Notes: generated by a model from the letters alone, not told the origin. Shown: positions 38,041 through 47,449, counted from the first letter of the stretch. The stretch is 64,000 bases of DNA from Bacillota bacterium (GCA_021799275.1 JAJZAT010000006.1:39677-103676); one strand, 5' to 3'. A program made the numbers and translations.

Positions 38041-38463
38041 ATGGCCAGCACCGTCCCGGTTTCGGTCGTGACGCCGGAGCGGGAACTCGTGACGACGGAG
38101 GCCGAGATGGTTCTCGTCCGCGGCGCGGACGGCGATCTCGGCATCCTTCCCCACCACATCCCGCTCGTGACGGCGGTGCGGCCGTCGGTGCTCGAGATCC
38201 GCACGCCGGGCGGGCGTGCGCGCTACGCGGTCACGGGAGGATTCCTTGAGGTCCGCGGCGACCAAGTGACGATCCTGGCGCGCACCGCGGAACGCCCCGA
38301 GGAGATCGACGTGGCCCGCGCCGAGGCCGCCAAGGAGCGTGCGGAGGAGCGCCTCAGGGAACACGCCGAAGATGTCGACACGGTACGTGCCCAACTTGCC
38401 CTGCAGCGGGCCCTGGTGCGGCTGCAGGTGGCGGAGGAGTCGAGGAAGACCGCTTCCGTATAG
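38041..38463 (+). CDS. atpC: ATP synthase F1 subunit epsilon
   Basis: 140 residues. N-terminal beta sandwich (V-S-V-V-T-P-E-R-E, G-D-L-G-I-L-P-H-H-I-P-L-V-T) and a C-terminal two-helix hairpin rich in Ala/Glu/Arg, the regulatory form. Last gene of the atp operon; no terminator is seen before ywmB. Confidence 0.96.
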   Translation: MASTVPVSVVTPERELVTTEAEMVLVRGADGDLGILPHHIPLVTAVRPSVLEIRTPGGRARYAVTGGFLEVRGDQVTILARTAERPEEIDVARAEAAKERAEERLREHAEDVDTVRAQLALQRALVRLQVAEESRKTASV

Positions 38464-38506
38464 GGCTGGCGGATGATGGCAAGGCTCGTTTCCGGGAGGG
38501 TCCGGA

Positions 38507-39178
38507 ATGCGCGCCTTGCCATTGCTTATGTCCTCCGTTGGCGTCATGGTTATGTCGAGTGCCGCGCCACTCGGTCACGCTTCGAGCGCAAGCGCGCTCT
38601 GGCCCCTGGCGCAGAGCCTCGGCGCAGGTACCGCCACCGCGCAAGTGGAAATTTTCTCGTCGTCTACCGTCAAAAAGCGACCTCCCGTGCGAATTCTTGA
38701 GCAGGAGATCTTTCCCGGTGCCCCATGGCGCGAAGCGCCGCTCGGCAATGGGGAGGTCTTTGAAGCCCAAGAGGGCACCCGGTTCGCCCGAATCGCCTAT
38801 ATGCCCCAGAGCACAGGCCTGACGCTCGTCTGTGCCAAGGGTGTGAAGGTCGCTGCGAAGGATATCGGCGGTGCGCTGCAAGCGAGTTCGACGCCGCCTT
38901 GCGGACCCCGGCAGGAGCAGGTCACGGTGTTCACGTCGCTGCGGCGCAGGCCGTCCGCGGCGGTCGTGCGCAGGGCCCTGCGTCAGGTTGGGGCCATCCA
39001 GCGGGGACTTGTGCACGGGCCGCAAGGGCTTCTCGCCCTGGCGGACATGCCTGGCCGCAAGCCCAGCGTAGCGATCGGCGGAATCGCCATGAACCTCGCC
39101 GTGCAGATCACGTACGATAGTGCGCACGGTGCGACGGCGGTCCTCGCGACACCGACCATCCCGGGCTCGGAACCGTGA
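38507..39178 (+). CDS. ywmB: YwmB-like exported protein
   Basis: 223 residues from ATG 38507 after GGGAGGG. N-terminal hydrophobic segment (LPLLMSSVGVMVMSSAAPLGHA). The protein body has no strong motif readable by eye, but the place between atpC and murA and the size match YwmB (TATA-box-binding-like fold) of Bacillus. Called mainly by position; function is unknown even in Bacillus. Confidence 0.55.
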   Translation: MRALPLLMSSVGVMVMSSAAPLGHASSASALWPLAQSLGAGTATAQVEIFSSSTVKKRPPVRILEQEIFPGAPWREAPLGNGEVFEAQEGTRFARIAYMPQSTGLTLVCAKGVKVAAKDIGGALQASSTPPCGPRQEQVTVFTSLRRRPSAAVVRRALRQVGAIQRGLVHGPQGLLALADMPGRKPSVAIGGIAMNLAVQITYDSAHGATAVLATPTIPGSEP

Positions 39179-39212
39179 ACCGGCTGCCCCGCGCAAGAAG
39201 GAGCCACAAGGC

Positions 39213-40517
39213 ATGAGCGATAGAGACACGGAAGTTCGTCAGGTCGGCCAGCTGCCGGAGATCGTGGTGCGCGGCGGACAGCCGCTGCGCGGCGAGATCC
39301 AGGTCGAGGCCTCGAAGAACGCCACGCTGCCCGTCATGGCCGCGGCTCTTCTGACCGCGGAGCCCGTCACTCTGCCGGGCATCCCTTGGCTGCACGATGT
39401 GGACACCCTTCGCCGCGTACTGGTGTCGATCGGGGTAGGGGCGGAGCGCGACGGTCGCAGCCTCACGATCGAGGCCCGGGACATCGATCCGTTCGCGGCA
39501 CCGGAGCATCTGGTGCGGCGCATGCGCGCCTCGTTCCTGATCGCCGGCCCGCTGCTCGCGCGCTTCGGTGTCGCGCGCGTGCCCCTGCCTGGCGGCTGCG
39601 CCATCGGCTCACGCCCGATCGACCTGCACCTCAAGGGACTGCAGGCCCTGGGCGCCGATGTCGAGTCCGGGAACGGCTACATCGAGTTCCGCGCGCCGCG
39701 GCTGCATGGCGCGAACATCTACCTAGACTTCCCCAGCGTGGGCGCCACGGAGAACCTTCTGATGGCGGCATCCCTGGCGGACGGCTGGACCGTGATCGAG
39801 AACGCGGCCCAGGAGCCCGAAGTGGTGGATCTCGCGAACTTCATCAACGCGATCGGCGGCGAGGTGCGCGGCGCGGGCACCCCGGAGCTCAGGGTGCGCG
39901 GGCAAAGCCACATGCACGGCACCACGTACCAGGTCATCCCTGACCGGATCGAGGCCGGCACTTATCTGATCGCTGGTGCCGCGACCGGCGGCGACGTGAC
40001 GGTCGGTCCGATCGTCTCGGAGCACCTGAAGCCGCTCCTGGCCAAGTTGCGCGAAGCGGGAGCCGTGCTCGAGGACGCCGGCGACTACGTGCGCGTCACG
40101 AGCGACGGCAGCCTGCAGGCGATCGATGTCAAGACGATGCCATACCCGGGCTTTCCGACCGACTTGCAGGCTCCACTGATGGCCGCCCTCATCCGTGCCA
40201 AGGGAACCTCGGTCATGACCGAAACCGTATTCGAGAATCGTTACATGCAGGTGCCTGAACTGCGCCGCATGGGCGCGGACATCAAGATCGAAGGCCGCAC
40301 GGCGCTGGTCACGGGGACGTCGCGCCTGACGGGAGCGAGCCTGCGCGCGTCGGACCTGCGCGCCGCGGCGGCCCTGGTCATCGCGGCGCTGAGCGCGGAA
40401 GGCGCATCGGACATCAGCGATGCCTACCACCTCGACCGCGGCTACTACCGGCTCGAGGAGAAGCTCGCCTCGGTGGGGGCAGAGATCGAACGTTGCCGGT
40501 GCTCGGAAGAGCCGTAA
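39213..40517 (+). CDS. murA: UDP-N-acetylglucosamine 1-carboxyvinyltransferase
   Basis: 434 residues; ATG 39213 after AAGAAGGAG (spacing 9). First committed step of peptidoglycan synthesis. Motifs: G-x-x-x-L-x-G-E-I-x-V-x-x-S-K-N-A-T-L-P, R-A-S-F-L-I-A-G-P-L-L-A-R, active-site Cys in L-P-G-G-C-A-I-G-S-R-P-I-D (the fosfomycin-sensitive Cys), F-P-T-D-L-Q-A-P, and D-L-R-A-A-A-A-L-V. A strong terminator follows. Confidence 0.97.
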   Translation: MSDRDTEVRQVGQLPEIVVRGGQPLRGEIQVEASKNATLPVMAAALLTAEPVTLPGIPWLHDVDTLRRVLVSIGVGAERDGRSLTIEARDIDPFAAPEHLVRRMRASFLIAGPLLARFGVARVPLPGGCAIGSRPIDLHLKGLQALGADVESGNGYIEFRAPRLHGANIYLDFPSVGATENLLMAASLADGWTVIENAAQEPEVVDLANFINAIGGEVRGAGTPELRVRGQSHMHGTTYQVIPDRIEAGTYLIAGAATGGDVTVGPIVSEHLKPLLAKLREAGAVLEDAGDYVRVTSDGSLQAIDVKTMPYPGFPTDLQAPLMAALIRAKGTSVMTETVFENRYMQVPELRRMGADIKIEGRTALVTGTSRLTGASLRASDLRAAAALVIAALSAEGASDISDAYHLDRGYYRLEEKLASVGAEIERCRCSEEP

Positions 40518-40531
40518 GACGATCGAGCCAC

Positions 40532-40569
40532 ACGGGTGAGGTCCCATCGCTGGGATCGCACCCGTTTTG
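40532..40569 (+). terminator. murA terminator
   Basis: ACGGGTG (40532-40538) pairs with CACCCGT (40559-40565), with an inner TCCCA/TGGGA stem and TCGC loop, followed by TTTGC. It follows the stop by 14 bases. Confidence 0.8.
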
Positions 40570-40723
40570 CATGCGTCCCCACAGGGATCTGTCCCGCACG
40601 AACGTGCCGGAGTCCTGCGGAGATGCGGCAGGGACTGCGGTATAGTCCAAAGAACTCTGGCCCACGCTGGTCGGACCGGAGGGGAAAGTTATCGGCCGTT
40701 CGCCGAGGAGAGGTCCGTGGGCC

Positions 40724-41733
40724 ATGGCTGTGCTGGCTGCGGTGCTGCTGGCCCTTCCCGTCGAGCCTACGGTTGCGGCCGCGCGCCTCGCCGGCTTCGT
40801 CGTGTTTTGGGACGGGGGCACTTCACAGCGCGCGTGGCTACGAGACTACGCGAGCTATGGACAGGTCTATTTCGACACCGCGACGCTGCTGAAGCCGGAT
40901 CACGTGGTCAACCGGATTCCACGGTGGGTCGTCCGCTTCGTGCGGCGCCACCATCTGACGAGCCAGATCTGCGTGGCCAACGATCCCGGGCCGAACTTCA
41001 ACGGCGCGATGCTGCACGCGCTCCTGAGCCACCCCGGCGATCAGCGCAGGGTGATCGCACAGCTGGTGCATCTCGTAGTGGGGACGCCGTTCGACGGGAT
41101 CGACGTGGACTTCGAGAATGGCGAGCCGGGGGACGCGCAGAGCTTCGTCGCGTTCCTCGGACGGCTGCATCGCGTTTGCGTGGCGTGCACAAGACCTTGA
41201 GCGTCGCGGTCCCGGCGGAAACCTCCGGCGACGCCAAGAAGCCGTGGAACAGCGGCTACGATTACGGCCCGATCGCGCGCAACGTGGACGCGGTGCTGGT
41301 CATGGCCTACGACTACTCGTACCAGGGCGGCCCTCCGGGTCCGATCGCACCTCTCGGATGGGTGAAGCATGTGCTTCAGTACGCGCGGGCAACCATTCCG
41401 CGCGCCAAACTGCAGCTCGGCCTGCCGGCCTACGCCTACGACTGGGTGACCAAGAGCCCATATCCGAGCGTCAACCGCACGCTACCGCAGGTGGTCCGCT
41501 GGCTGAGGCGGCACACGGCGGTCCGGCCCAGGTGGAACATGGCCGCTTCGCAGCCTTACTACACTTACCGGGACAGCTCCGGGCGGAGACACTACGTTGC
41601 CTTCGAGGACGCGAAAAGCACCGCGATGGTTTTGCGGCTCGCGCAGGCGTACCGCATCGGCACGGTCTTCACCTGGTACGTCGGCAGTGAGACCACCGCG
41701 GTCTTTCAGGAGCTCAGAGGCTATGGCGGCTGA
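40724..41733 (+). pseudogene. GH18-type glycosidase, frameshifted
   Basis: A GH18 chitinase-like/spore-cortex (SleL/YaaH-like) fold is encoded in two frames. The first part, from ATG 40724, has the catalytic F-D-G-I-D-V-D-F-E-N-G (DxxDxDxE) and ends at a TGA at 41200. The second, in the next frame, begins L-S-V-A-V-P-A-E and runs to 41733, with V-L-V-M-A-Y-D-Y-S, L-Q-L-G-L-P-A-Y-A-Y-D-W and a C-terminal G-T-V-F-T-W-Y. The frames need a -1 shift between about 41170 and 41190 (one base missing). It may be a real mutation, programmed shift or sequencing error. Before ATG 40724 the frame stays open; an ATC at 40691, 7 bases after GGAGGGG, would give a better signal peptide n-region (GRSPRRGPWA). 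Exported, probably acting on peptidoglycan. Confidence 0.75.
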
Positions 41734-41749
41734 GGCGCAGGCTACGGCC

Positions 41750-43288
41750 TCAACGGGGAAACGAGTAACGCTCCATGATGGTGCGCGTCTCGCGGAAAGC
41801 GGCGGGGTCATCGGGTTCATGGTGGTTCTGACCATCGGCCGTGGGCGGCCGGACGCCGGCGAGCGGCCCGGTGGAGGCGGCATTCAGGTAGAGCGTGCGG
41901 GTGCGCAGGCGCTCGCGGATGCGCGCGGCCTCCTGGGTGTCGCGGGTGAATGCGGCGGCCGCGGGCGCCGTGCCGGCACCGCTCGTGATGTCGATCGCGT
42001 GTTCGAGCGTGCCTGCGCGCACGATGGAGAGGAACGGTCCGAAGATCTCTTCCCGAGCGAGCGGCGTGTCGGTGTAGACGTCGTCGACGACGACAGGGCC
42101 GATGAAGTGGCCTGGCCCCTCATGGTCGCCATGGCGCAGGACCATGCCGTAGCTGGCCGCGTCCTGGGCGTACTCGCGCACCTTGCCAAGGGCTGCGGCG
42201 CTGATCATCGGTCCGTAGCGGTGCCCTGATGCCGCGGCACCCCGGTCCGCGCAGAATCGGTCGACTTCGGCGAGCAGGCGGTCGACGAACTCGTCGTGGA
42301 TCTCGTCCACCAGTACGAGGTGCGCCGTCGAGGTGCACTTCTGGCCCTGGAAAGCGAACGCGGAGCGCACCACTTCCCGTGCGGCCCAGTCGAGGTCGGC
42401 ACTGGCGGTGACGAGCGTCGCCGCCTTGCCGTCCGTGCGTGCGATGACGTGGCGAGCCTGTTCCTGCTCCATCTGCCAGATGGCCGCCTGGGCCTGCACC
42501 GCGGCACCACCGCGCCGTGAGCCGACGAAGGCCACAAAGCTGGTCAGGACGTGACTGACGAGCGCCTCGCGCAGACCGTCGCCATCGCCGACGACAACGT
42601 TGAGCACCCCCGGCGGGAGGCCGGCCGCGCGGAAGGCCGCGAGGGCCTCGATCGCTGTGATCGGGGCGACGCGGCTCGGCTTCAGGACCAAGGTGTTGCC
42701 CGCGCCGATGGCCGCCGCCGCGATCCCCACCGGCAGGGCCACGGGGAAGCTGAACGGCGTCAGGGCGACGCCGACCCCGAGCGGACGGTCGTTCTCCTCG
42801 ACGACGAAATCGGTCTGCAGCGACGCCCAGCGCACGGGCCGCACGCTGGTGAGCTGGTCCGCGACCCAGTGGAGGTGACGGATCGTCTCCACCATCTCGC
42901 CGTCGGCTTCAGGGAAGCTCTTGCCGGTTTCGAAGGCCATCCAGGCCACAAGTTCCAGGCGACGGCGACGGAGTTCGTCCGCCACGCGCAGAAGCAAGGT
43001 GGCGCGTTCCTCCGGCGGCACCCTGGACCAGCCTGGAGCCATCGCGGCAGCGGCACGGACGGCATGGTCGGCCGTCTGCGCATCGCCGAGCGCCACCTCG
43101 CCGATCACCGACGCGGGATCGGCGGGATCGTGGGAGACCAGGACATCGCGGCCTGGGTCCTCGCGCTCGCCAATGATCAGCGGATAGCGCCGGCCGAGCC
43201 GGCCACGCACGAATTCAACGGCGTCATCGATCTGTGATCGGTCATCGGCCATCGCCGGGTCGAGCGGGACGAGATCATGATAGGACAA
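41750..43288 (-). CDS. Aldehyde dehydrogenase (P5C dehydrogenase-like), general-base Glu absent
   Basis: 512 residues; TTG 43288 follows GGGGGG. The NAD(P)-binding fold resembles delta-1-pyrroline-5-carboxylate dehydrogenase (RocA): A-L-T-P-F-S-F-P-V, L-K-P-S-R-V-A-P, V-G-S-R-R-G-G, catalytic Cys in F-Q-G-Q-K-C-T-S-T, and E-E-I-F-G-P-F-L-S. The family general-base Glu, normally in E-M/L-G-G-K, is replaced: the sequence reads V-I-A-R-T-D-G-K-A. This could alter or abolish oxidation. Substrate unknown. 134 bases separate it from the upstream hydrolase gene, so it may be a separate transcript. Confidence 0.8.
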   Translation of the reverse strand: MSYHDLVPLDPAMADDRSQIDDAVEFVRGRLGRRYPLIIGEREDPGRDVLVSHDPADPASVIGEVALGDAQTADHAVRAAAAMAPGWSRVPPEERATLLLRVADELRRRRLELVAWMAFETGKSFPEADGEMVETIRHLHWVADQLTSVRPVRWASLQTDFVVEENDRPLGVGVALTPFSFPVALPVGIAAAAIGAGNTLVLKPSRVAPITAIEALAAFRAAGLPPGVLNVVVGDGDGLREALVSHVLTSFVAFVGSRRGGAAVQAQAAIWQMEQEQARHVIARTDGKAATLVTASADLDWAAREVVRSAFAFQGQKCTSTAHLVLVDEIHDEFVDRLLAEVDRFCADRGAAASGHRYGPMISAAALGKVREYAQDAASYGMVLRHGDHEGPGHFIGPVVVDDVYTDTPLAREEIFGPFLSIVRAGTLEHAIDITSGAGTAPAAAAFTRDTQEAARIRERLRTRTLYLNAASTGPLAGVRPPTADGQNHHEPDDPAAFRETRTIMERYSFPR

Positions 43289-43422
43289 TGGCGAAATGCC
43301 CCCCTGTGGCCGCACGAGCTGCCGACAGCCACGAGTCCACTTCACTTCCTGGCCATGTATGAGTCAAGGGCACAAAGGTGGGCAATTCGCGGGCCAGCCG
43401 TCCCAGCGCCCCAAGCCGGCGG

Positions 43423-44277
43423 CTAGGCGGGGAGAAAGTCGTGCAAGGCGCTGCGGCGCAGCTCGCTCGGCTGCATGCCGATCGAATAGTGGTGCAGGTT
43501 CGGCACCTCGATCAGCAGGCTCTCGCGAATCGCACTGTGCGCCTCGAGACAGCTGAGCCTGTCGAAAACGGGCGGCAGACCGGGGAACACAGGCTGTGCG
43601 GCTCTCAGGATCAGGGTGGGCCGCGCGATCCGCTCCTGCGCGGTCCGCAAGGTGGGGAGCTGCGCGTTGCGCACCAGCTCGTCGCGGATCTGCGCCGGAG
43701 AGATGCGCGAGCGCACGCGTCCGCTCGGCAACGCCAGGGCGTCGAGTCGGACAAACGCGGCCACGTACTCGTTCCAGGGGGCCAGGTGGGGCGCCTGGCG
43801 GAACGTCGCCTCGTAGGACGGGAAGTCCGGGTACTCCGTTTCGAGACGGCTAAGCGAGGGCCCGATCGCCTCGAGATTGGCCGCCGGTACGTCGCCCGCC
43901 GCGTCGATCAGGACGAGACGGTCGACGAGGTCCGGCCGCTCGGCGGTCAGGTAGAGAGCGACGAGGGCCCCGAGCGAATGGCCGATCAGGTGGACCGGCC
44001 CGCCCAGCGCCGAGACCGCGGCCAACGTGTCGGCGGCGTGCTCCGGGATGGTGGCGCCTGCCGCGGGCGATCCGCTCAGGCCGCGGCCGCGAAAGTCCAG
44101 GGCGTAGAGATGGAGGCGATGTTTCAGATCGTCGCGGATCGCGTCCAGCGACCGCGCGTTGGCGGTGATGCCGTGCAGGAGCAGCGAGGGACGACCCTCC
44201 CCGCCGAGATCATGCAGAGCGAGGGGAAGACCGTCGGGTGCTGCGATCGTACGGACCGGCGCCGTCTCTTCCGACAT
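43423..44277 (-). CDS. Alpha/beta-hydrolase
   Basis: 284 residues from ATG 44277, 5 bases after the acyl-CoA synthetase stop. Oxyanion segment L-L-L-H-G-I-T-A-N, nucleophile elbow I-G-H-S-L-G-A-L (GxSxG), R-G-R-G-L-S-G-S, and a late His in N-L-H-H-Y-S. Could be an esterase or lactonase; its place in the operon suggests a step in carboxylic acid or ester breakdown. Confidence 0.85.
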   Translation of the reverse strand: MSEETAPVRTIAAPDGLPLALHDLGGEGRPSLLLHGITANARSLDAIRDDLKHRLHLYALDFRGRGLSGSPAAGATIPEHAADTLAAVSALGGPVHLIGHSLGALVALYLTAERPDLVDRLVLIDAAGDVPAANLEAIGPSLSRLETEYPDFPSYEATFRQAPHLAPWNEYVAAFVRLDALALPSGRVRSRISPAQIRDELVRNAQLPTLRTAQERIARPTLILRAAQPVFPGLPPVFDRLSCLEAHSAIRESLLIEVPNLHHYSIGMQPSELRRSALHDFLPA

Positions 44278-44282
44278 CCGTC

Positions 44283-45803
44283 TTACGCCCCTTCCTTGTC
44301 GGCGCCCTCGCTGAGGTACTGGCGCCTCAGCTCCTCCTTCGCCACCTTGCCCGCCGCCGTGAGCGGCAGCACGGGCAGGATGCGGAGCTGCTTGGGCAGC
44401 TTGTAGCGCGCGAGGCGCTCACCGAGGAAGTGGAGGAGATCCTCCTGGGAAGCGTCCAGCCCGTCCCTGAGCTGCACCCAGGCGATCCCGACCTCGCCCC
44501 AGTGCGGGTGGGGCACACCGACCACGGCCGCCAACGCCACGGCGGGGTGCGCGTAGAGCGCGTTCTCCACCTCGATCGGGTAGACGTTCTCGCCGCCGGA
44601 GATGAACATCTCCTTCTTGCGGCCGACGATGCGCACGAAGCCCGCAGAGTCCTGCGTCGCGAGGTCGCCCGTGTGGCAGAAGCCCTTGGCGTCGAAGGTC
44701 GCGGCGGTCTCCTCGGGACGGCCCTCGTAGCCGTCGGCCACCGTCGGGCCGCGCAGCCAGAGCTCGCCGGGTTCGCCGGGCGCCACCTCCTTGCCGTCGT
44801 CGCCGACGATGCGAAGCTCGAGGTGGTAGACGGGTACCCCGACCGAACCCGGGTGCGTCCTCGCCTCCTCGAGGCTGAGGGAGAAGCAGTTCGGCCCCAC
44901 CTCCGTCAGGCCGTAGCCCTGCTTGAATCGCACGCCGAGCGCCCCGAAGCGCTCTTCCACCCAGGGCGGGCAAGCGGCTCCGCCCGAGATGGCGAAGCGG
45001 ACGCTCGCCATGTCCTCGGCCTCGAGGCCCTGCTCGATCAGGCTCTGGAACATGGTCGGAACGAGGAACAGGACGGTGACGCCATGCTCGCGCACAGCCT
45101 GGCGCGCCAGGGCGGGGCTGAACGACTCCGCGATCAGGCTCTGCCCCCCGGCGTGGTAAAGCGGCGTCAGGAGCACGTGGTAGCCGCCGGTGTGGTAGAA
45201 GGGCGTGAAGACGGGAGCGCAGTCGCGGGCGGAGAGCTCCCAGCTCGTCACCGTGTTGACGGCGTTCCAGAAGATCTGGCGGTGCGTGATCCGCACCCCT
45301 TTGGCGATACCCGTCGTGCCGCCGGTGAAGAGCAGCATCGCGACGTCGCCGTCGCTGGCGGGCTGCGGCGAGGCGGGAGTGGCGTCTGCGAGCGCCGCCT
45401 CGTAGGCCGCCCCGCCGTCGCCGAGGGGCAAGGTGTCAAAACCTCCGGCGGCGGCGAGGGACCTCGCGGTTCCCTGGAACTCAGGGCCATAGAGGAGCTG
45501 CCGGACACCAGCGGCGCTGGTGAGCGGCAGGAGTTCCTGCAGGGGAAGCCGCCAATTGAGCGGCACCACCGTCAGGCCGCCGTAGCCAGCGAGCAGGAAG
45601 AGGTCGACGTGGGCCATGCCGTTCTTCGCGAGAATGGCCACGCGATCGCCAGGACCGAGTCCGCGCCTTCGCATGAGGTCCGTAAGGCGCGCGACGCGCC
45701 CCAGCATCGCGAGGTAGTCGAAGCTTCGGCCGTGGTCCAGATCGCGGATGGCGATGCTCTTCGGGCTGAGGCGCGCACGAGCCGAAGCCCAGTCGCAGTT
45801 CAC
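44283..45803 (-). CDS. AMP-dependent acyl-CoA synthetase
   Basis: 506 residues, GTG 45803 behind GGGAGGTG. ANL-superfamily motifs: L-F-T-G-G-T-T-G-I-A-K-G (A3), Y-G-L-T-E-V-G, G-E-L-W-L-R-G-P, C-H-T-G-D-L-A, and the hinge R-I-V-G-R-K-K-E-M. A C-terminal K-V-A-K-E-E-L carries the catalytic Lys. It likely activates a fatty or aromatic acid to its CoA thioester; no residue allows a precise substrate. Confidence 0.9.
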   Translation of the reverse strand: MNCDWASARARLSPKSIAIRDLDHGRSFDYLAMLGRVARLTDLMRRRGLGPGDRVAILAKNGMAHVDLFLLAGYGGLTVVPLNWRLPLQELLPLTSAAGVRQLLYGPEFQGTARSLAAAGGFDTLPLGDGGAAYEAALADATPASPQPASDGDVAMLLFTGGTTGIAKGVRITHRQIFWNAVNTVTSWELSARDCAPVFTPFYHTGGYHVLLTPLYHAGGQSLIAESFSPALARQAVREHGVTVLFLVPTMFQSLIEQGLEAEDMASVRFAISGGAACPPWVEERFGALGVRFKQGYGLTEVGPNCFSLSLEEARTHPGSVGVPVYHLELRIVGDDGKEVAPGEPGELWLRGPTVADGYEGRPEETAATFDAKGFCHTGDLATQDSAGFVRIVGRKKEMFISGGENVYPIEVENALYAHPAVALAAVVGVPHPHWGEVGIAWVQLRDGLDASQEDLLHFLGERLARYKLPKQLRILPVLPLTAAGKVAKEELRRQYLSEGADKEGA

Positions 45804-45824
45804 ACGCCGGCACCTCCCATCGTC

Positions 45825-46823
45825 TTAGGTCCCCCAGCGGATCACGGCCGCATCCCAGGCGTAGCCGATGCCGGCAGACACCCAGACGAGCGCCTTGCCC
45901 GGCTGGAGCCTGCCCTGGGTCAACGCGAGCTCGGTCGAGACGATCTGGTCGATCTGCCCGATGTGGCCGTACTCCTCAAGGTAGATCGACTGGTCCTCGC
46001 TGAGCCCAAGTTCCCTGAGGACGCCGAGGTGTGCGCTGCGCTTCATGTGCAGGAGCGCCAGGTAGCCGATGTCCTGGCGACCGAGCCCGCTGCGGGCGAG
46101 TGCCTCGTCGACCACCTCGAGGAAGTTGCGCATCGAGCGCTCCTCTAGGCGTTGCTTCATGCCCTGCGGATCCGGGACGTCGAGGTAGGGGCGGGGCCAG
46201 TCTCCAAGCCCTGTCAAGGAGCCTCCGCGCGGAGCGATGACGTCGCGGCTGAAGCTGCCGTCGGTGCGGATGGCGACGCCGAGGACGGGGTTGCGGTCGC
46301 CCCGCCGCACGAGCGCGGCGCCGCCGCCAGCGGCGAGGTTGTACATGAAGCGGACCCGCGGGTTCGCGTAGTCGATCAGGTCAACGTTGCGGTAGCCGCC
46401 CGCGATGAGCACCGTCCGCACGTCGGGATCGCTGCGGATCAGGCTGTCCGCCAGCTTCAAGGCCAGCACCCCCGTGCCGCAGCGCTGTGCCAGGTCGAAG
46501 GCCCAGGCGCGCTTCGCGCCGAGTTCGTCCTGCAGAGCGATGCCGGTCGTCCATACCGGGTACTCCTTGTACTCCTCGGTGATCGAGATGATGACATCGA
46601 TCTCCATCGGATCGAGGTTCTGCTCCTCGATGAGACGTCGCGCGGCGAGGACGGCCATGCGATGGGGCTGGTCATCGGGCCCGGGCTCCACCTTGCGGAG
46701 GATGCCGAGCTTCTCGCGCACCACGGGCTCGGGCAGCCCCGTCGCCTCGGCGATCTCGCTCGATTCCATGCGACCCTTCGGCAGGTAGCTCGCCACGGCG
46801 ACGAGGCCCGCGACCGCGCTCAT
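45825..46823 (-). CDS. 3-oxoacyl-ACP synthase III-like thiolase-fold enzyme
   Basis: 332 residues. Thiolase fold with nucleophilic Cys in F-D-L-A-Q-R-C-G-T-G-V-L-A. The FabH catalytic His/Asn sites differ: H-M-K-R-S-A-H-L-G replaces HQAN and E-Y-G-H-I-G-Q-I-D replaces the Asn of GNTS. Normal FabH decarboxylative condensation needs C-H-N, so this may instead be an acyl-CoA ligase-associated condensing or thioesterase-like paralogue. The start overlaps the TetR stop (ATGA). FabH proper is not claimed. Confidence 0.75.
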   Translation of the reverse strand: MSAVAGLVAVASYLPKGRMESSEIAEATGLPEPVVREKLGILRKVEPGPDDQPHRMAVLAARRLIEEQNLDPMEIDVIISITEEYKEYPVWTTGIALQDELGAKRAWAFDLAQRCGTGVLALKLADSLIRSDPDVRTVLIAGGYRNVDLIDYANPRVRFMYNLAAGGGAALVRRGDRNPVLGVAIRTDGSFSRDVIAPRGGSLTGLGDWPRPYLDVPDPQGMKQRLEERSMRNFLEVVDEALARSGLGRQDIGYLALLHMKRSAHLGVLRELGLSEDQSIYLEEYGHIGQIDQIVSTELALTQGRLQPGKALVWVSAGIGYAWDAAVIRWGT

Positions 46824-47449
46824 GAGGGGACTTGCCCCGTCGGTACGGCGCGTAGTCCTTCCAGGATGAAATGCATCAGGTCCTCCGTGACAGCCGCCGG
46901 CACGGTGCCGGGATCCTGCCAGAGCACGTAGCGCATGCCCACGAAGTCGGCGATGCCCATGAGCGCGTAGCTCAGGGCTTCCGCGTCCAGGTGCCTGAAC
47001 TCGCCCTGGGCCATGGCGGCCTCCAGCCCCCGGCGGTAACCGCGCGCCAACGTGCGGTAGTAGGCCCGGAACGCCTCCTCATCGACGAACTCCGCCTGCC
47101 GCACGATGCGGTACAGCATGGGATGCCGCGCGACAAAGGCGAAGAACGCCTTGAAGCCTGCTCGTTCGACCTCCTCCCGGGTCTTGAGTCCGGAGATGGC
47201 CCGGCTGAGGTCGTGGCGGAGCGACTTGGCGAGGTGGTCGACGAGAGCGACGAAGATGTCACGCTTCTGTCCGAAGTAGAGGTAGAAGGTGCCCTGGCCG
47301 ACGCCGGCCGCGCCAACGATCTGCGTCACCGAGGCCTCGTGGAAGCCCAGGCTGCCGAAGATGCTCTCGGCCGCGTCGAGGAGCTTCTGGCGGGTCTCGC
47401 GACCTCGGTCGGTCTGTGGCAGGGGGCGTGCCCCCACGTCCTTGGTCAA
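46820..47449 (-). CDS. TetR-family transcriptional regulator
   Basis: 209 residues from TTG 47449, 9 bases after AAGGGGG and overlapping the permease stop (TTGA). N-terminal HTH: T-R-Q-K-L-L-D-A-A-E-S-I-F-G-S-L-G-F-H-E-A-S-V-T-Q-I-V-G-A-A-G-V-G-Q-G-T-F-Y-L-Y-F. Longer start (47521) would run through the upstream permease gene. C-terminal ligand domain resembles FadR-type fatty acyl sensors (R-H-P-M-L-Y-R-I-V-R-Q-A-E-F-V). A matching dyad lies at the promoter of the operon. Confidence 0.88.
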   Translation of the reverse strand: MTKDVGARPLPQTDRGRETRQKLLDAAESIFGSLGFHEASVTQIVGAAGVGQGTFYLYFGQKRDIFVALVDHLAKSLRHDLSRAISGLKTREEVERAGFKAFFAFVARHPMLYRIVRQAEFVDEEAFRAYYRTLARGYRRGLEAAMAQGEFRHLDAEALSYALMGIADFVGMRYVLWQDPGTVPAAVTEDLMHFILEGLRAVPTGQVPS

